In this document: in pieces, positions 5,515-7,146 of the stretch
Numbering within the stretch: position 1 is the first letter of the stretch
Layout of the letters: the number at the start of each line of letters is the position of its first letter
Source: an uncultured Allobaculum sp.
Lineage (GTDB): Bacteria; Bacillota_I; Bacilli_A; Erysipelotrichales; Erysipelotrichaceae
Direction of reading: 5' to 3'
NCBI GenBank assembly: GCA_910579655.1
Contig: CAJTVE010000050.1
Span: 1 to 7,146, forward strand
Length of the DNA stretch: 7,146 nt
Notes under the pieces: model-generated
What the model saw: the letters and a program-made list of their open reading frames with translations, nothing else
The model's database searches: none
What the model was told of the DNA's origin: nothing
Program-made: the position numbers and the translations under genes

Positions 5515-5970
5515 TTATTCTGTATCGCTTGTCAGGACTGTGCTATAACTATCGTCAAATTTGTTAAAGGTTTGGCCAGTTTCCTGCATAACAAGATTTC
5601 CCTCTGAATCCAGCTTGAAAGATTCATTGGCAAGAATACCAGAGTCAAGAAAAACCTCTTGTGTACTCTCATCCAAGTGCCCTTCTCCTTCTCCAGAAGA
5701 TACCTTTATTTCTGAATCGGAGCGGTTTACTTCATCAATCGTGCCATCATAATAAAAATATTCGAATTGTCCTTCCGGCAGTTTCGAATACAGCGTATTG
5801 AATGAAATCCAGATAAAATTAGTCCCCTCGGGATTCCATGATCCATGGAGCCTGGGCTTGAGAGATTCATTTTTTGACTGCCGGATTCCTCCATTCATTA
5901 CAATGCCCAGCCCAAGCAGCAACACAACAGCTATCGAAGCGATGGTGACTAAGCGTTTTTTCCCTTTCAT
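5515..5970 (-). CDS. Membrane-anchored extracytoplasmic protein, 151 aa
   Basis: I do not recognise the family. The start has an AAGGTGAG ribosome binding site about eight bases ahead. The N-terminus (MKGKKR) and the hydrophobic segment at residues 8-26 make an uncleaved signal anchor: there is no cysteine for lipid attachment and no clean AxA site, so the rest (about 30-151) should face outside. The exported part is acidic and strand-rich (LHGSWNPEGTNFIWISF, then QFEYFYYDGTIDE, then SFKLDSEGNLVMQETGQTF). The G-x-W opening and repeated short strands recall small lipocalin-like or other beta-barrel domains, but this is impression only. The gene is monocistronic, with its own terminator downstream and a very AT-rich upstream region (6000-6090). 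It lies between the two-component operon and the exported 122-aa protein, so a part in envelope sensing or self-protection is possible but not shown. Confidence 0.8.
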   Translation of the reverse strand: MKGKKRLVTIASIAVVLLLGLGIVMNGGIRQSKNESLKPRLHGSWNPEGTNFIWISFNTLYSKLPEGQFEYFYYDGTIDEVNRSDSEIKVSSGEGEGHLDESTQEVFLDSGILANESFKLDSEGNLVMQETGQTFNKFDDSYSTVLTSDTE

Positions 5971-6152
5971 ACGATCTTCTCACCTTCTTGGCTAAGAAAC
6001 TAGAATCTCAAAAAGATATTGCAGTTCTATATAGCTTAATATTAAAATTAATATATTTTATTTCGAAATTTATTAATCATTATATACTATCTAGCATCAT
6101 TAGCCTCTTTAGAATGTTCCTCTAAGGACAGTGGAGATTTGTTGAGCAGAAC

Positions 6153-6521
6153 TTATACAATAAGGTGAAAAACCCCTAATCTAGTTGACGAGTCAGCTGC
6201 AAGATAGCCAACATTAATAACAGCAGTGTTTCCGCTAACAGAAGAGTCGATCAACCAATATTGACTAACCACCGCACCATTAGAATACCTACAAGCGACT
6301 ATCGAATTAATGTAGACAATACGGTTAGTTGCTAACTCATGGGTATAGGAAACTTTCACTTGTACGTTACCATCTGTAGAAGTAAGCCATCCACTTGTCA
6401 AAGTCCCAAATAGTCTTGGCTGGACTTCCTGTGTAACAGGGCTTAATGGTGATACAGAGTTGATAGTGGGCATTGAGGCAGTCAAGAGCGTTACTGCCAG
6501 CAGAGTTTTTCCAAGAATCAT
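6153..6521 (-). CDS. Small exported protein of unknown function, 122 aa
   Basis: The family is not recognised. A GAAAGGAG ribosome binding site stands 11 bases before the ATG, a slightly long spacing. Residues 1 to about 22 resemble a signal peptide with a weak positive start (only K5) and a hydrophobic core (LLAVTLLTASMP). Cleavage could fall after residue 15 or a few residues later. The remainder is a compact, strand-rich domain of about 90 residues beginning near QPRLFGTLTSGWL and containing KVSYTHELATNRIVYINSIV, C77, SQYWLIDSS and NTAVINVGYLA. Alternating hydrophobic residues suggest an immunoglobulin- or jelly-roll-like fold. The size is compatible with secreted bacteriocins of the beta-sandwich kind (the lactococcin 972 group is one precedent), but I see no diagnostic motif. 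It is transcribed away from an ABC ATPase gene across a 570-base spacer. No clear terminator follows; only an imperfect CTTTAGA/TCTAAGG pairing is seen at about 6107-6127. Confidence 0.75.
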   Translation of the reverse strand: MILGKTLLAVTLLTASMPTINSVSPLSPVTQEVQPRLFGTLTSGWLTSTDGNVQVKVSYTHELATNRIVYINSIVACRYSNGAVVSQYWLIDSSVSGNTAVINVGYLAADSSTRLGVFHLIV

Positions 6522-7095
6522 AATAATTGATTCTCCTTTCTTATGTGGATGATTCCGATCAAATTCTTTTTAAATGTAGATAATACAAGTTATAAATCGG
6601 TTGGATCTGGGCATTGCAGGCAAATGCTAAAGAACTGATATTCAATTTGTTCTATTTTTATAACTCATAAAAAGGATCTTGCGTAAATGTAGTTTTCAGC
6701 ACTAATAATTATGGCGAACAAATAAGTTTGCATCATTCATGTTGCTGATTAAGTAACACCGCCTAATTCACAGTGAGTTTGTCTGTAGCATTTTTGGTTA
6801 TTGTCCTTGGTTCCATTCGCTATCTTTAATAATAGTAAAAGTAGTTAAAACACTATTTACGTAAGATGTCATAAAACTCCTTTGCCGGATTCATCTTCTA
6901 TACTTTTTATACTTTGCCAACGTTACGAAAGCGTTACAAATATTAAAATTGCGGATAATTTTCGTAAATATAAGACTATCCACAAAACGTTTGGGTAAGG
7001 AGCATAAATATTGATCAATCTTTCAGAAGTAATCCTTTCCTAATGCTTGTTTGATAATTTGCCTGCAGAAAGGATCACTATGGTGAAAGATGCCT
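6522..7095. other. Long divergent intergenic region
   Basis: This 570-base spacer lies between the 122-aa gene (minus) and the ABC gene (plus). I find no gene beyond very short frames. The right part holds the CGTTAC-repeat promoter (6904-6959). A Shine-Dalgarno TAAGGAG (6996-7002) follows, before a ten-codon frame starting with TTG at 7011. An AGAAAGGATC then precedes a 13-codon frame from ATG 7080 that overlaps the ABC start. The left part, 6541-6880, is AT-rich and shows no convincing promoter for the 122-aa gene. Confidence 0.6.
6904..6959 (+). promoter_or_regulatory. Promoter with CGTTAC direct repeat upstream of the ABC gene
   Basis: CGTTAC occurs at 6921-6926 and 6932-6937, a perfect direct repeat with a 5-base gap and 11-bp period. 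This is the form of operator bound by OmpR-family regulators. The second copy occupies the -35 position: a good -10 box, GATAAT (6954-6959), lies 16 bases further. That is the arrangement expected for an activator-dependent promoter. A TTTTTATACT block (6904-6913) and the repeat recur in diverged form at 2652-2685. Transcription would start near 6966, leaving a leader of about 130 bases. Confidence 0.6.
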
Positions 7096-7146
7096 ATGAT
7101 AAAAGAAAATATCAAGATTGAAAATTTAATCAAATCCTATCCGGAA
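7096..7146 (+). CDS. ABC transporter ATP-binding protein, N-terminal fragment
   Basis: Only 17 codons are present before the right edge. MIKENIKIENLIKSYPE matches the opening of ABC ATPases of the LolD/MacB/BceA group (I-x-I-x-N-L-x-K-S-Y), in which the aromatic residue stacks on the ATP adenine. Walker A should lie about 20-25 residues further, outside the window. GGTGA at 7082-7086 gives a nine-base spacing to ATG 7096. ATG 7090 is in frame and would add two residues (MP) but has poor spacing. A better-placed AGGATC serves ATG 7080, which is out of frame and opens a 13-codon frame overlapping this gene. The ATPase would energise an FtsX-type permease, presumably encoded to the right. The CGTTAC repeat upstream suggests control by an OmpR-family regulator. 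Confidence 0.7.
   Translation, partial: MIKENIKIENLIKSYPE

Noticed and set aside
1..7146. Insertion sequence, CRISPR array, tRNA or rRNA
   Set aside because: I saw no transposase-like frame, no regularly spaced repeat array, no cloverleaf-forming segment and no conserved rRNA block anywhere in the window.

Overview
The window looks like an AT-rich accessory region of a Gram-positive, low-GC Bacillota chromosome. The reasons are strong GGAGG/GGTGA-type ribosome binding sites, Sec signal peptides of Gram-positive type, compact hairpin-plus-T terminators and an OmpR-type two-component pair. A member of the Erysipelotrichia is possible, but nothing here fixes the genus. The two-component genes are visibly richer in G+C than the secreted-protein genes and the spacers, so the segment may be a patchwork.

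Layout. Positions 1-850 hold no intact gene. They contain repeats and a decayed fragment of a histidine kinase on the minus strand (427-668), which is a relative of the intact kinase further on. At 851-1725 (+) lies a two-gene unit: a 219-residue secreted protein, then after 11 bases a 67-residue membrane protein, closed by a strong terminator (1829-1876). Next comes the 3' remnant of an FtsX/MacB-type ABC permease (1969-2541, +), with no start and with signs of an upstream frameshift. About 540 bases without a gene follow, then an orphan terminator (3081-3127), then a further gene-free stretch up to 3492.

On the minus strand, 5254-3493 encodes a complete response regulator and histidine kinase overlapping by 8 bp. 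The promoter sits so close to the start codon that the mRNA is probably leaderless. Upstream, also on the minus strand, are a 151-residue membrane-anchored extracytoplasmic protein (5970-5515) with its own terminator, and a 122-residue exported protein (6521-6153). Divergent from the latter, after a 570-base spacer, an ABC transporter ATPase begins at 7096 and runs off the right edge. Its promoter carries a CGTTAC direct repeat with 11-bp period, the typical layout of an OmpR-family operator. A diverged copy of this element lies at 2652-2685 in the gene-free region.

How the parts may fit (inference): the set of exported small proteins, small membrane protein, FtsX-type ABC transporter and two-component system resembles loci that make, export, sense or resist antimicrobial peptides or bacteriocins. 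The window appears to hold one live regulatory/transport cassette and the eroded remains of at least one related cassette. The substrate, and whether the secreted proteins are toxins, cannot be read from the sequence. The 219-aa/67-aa pair and the 122-aa protein facing the ABC gene are the most promising uncharacterised elements.
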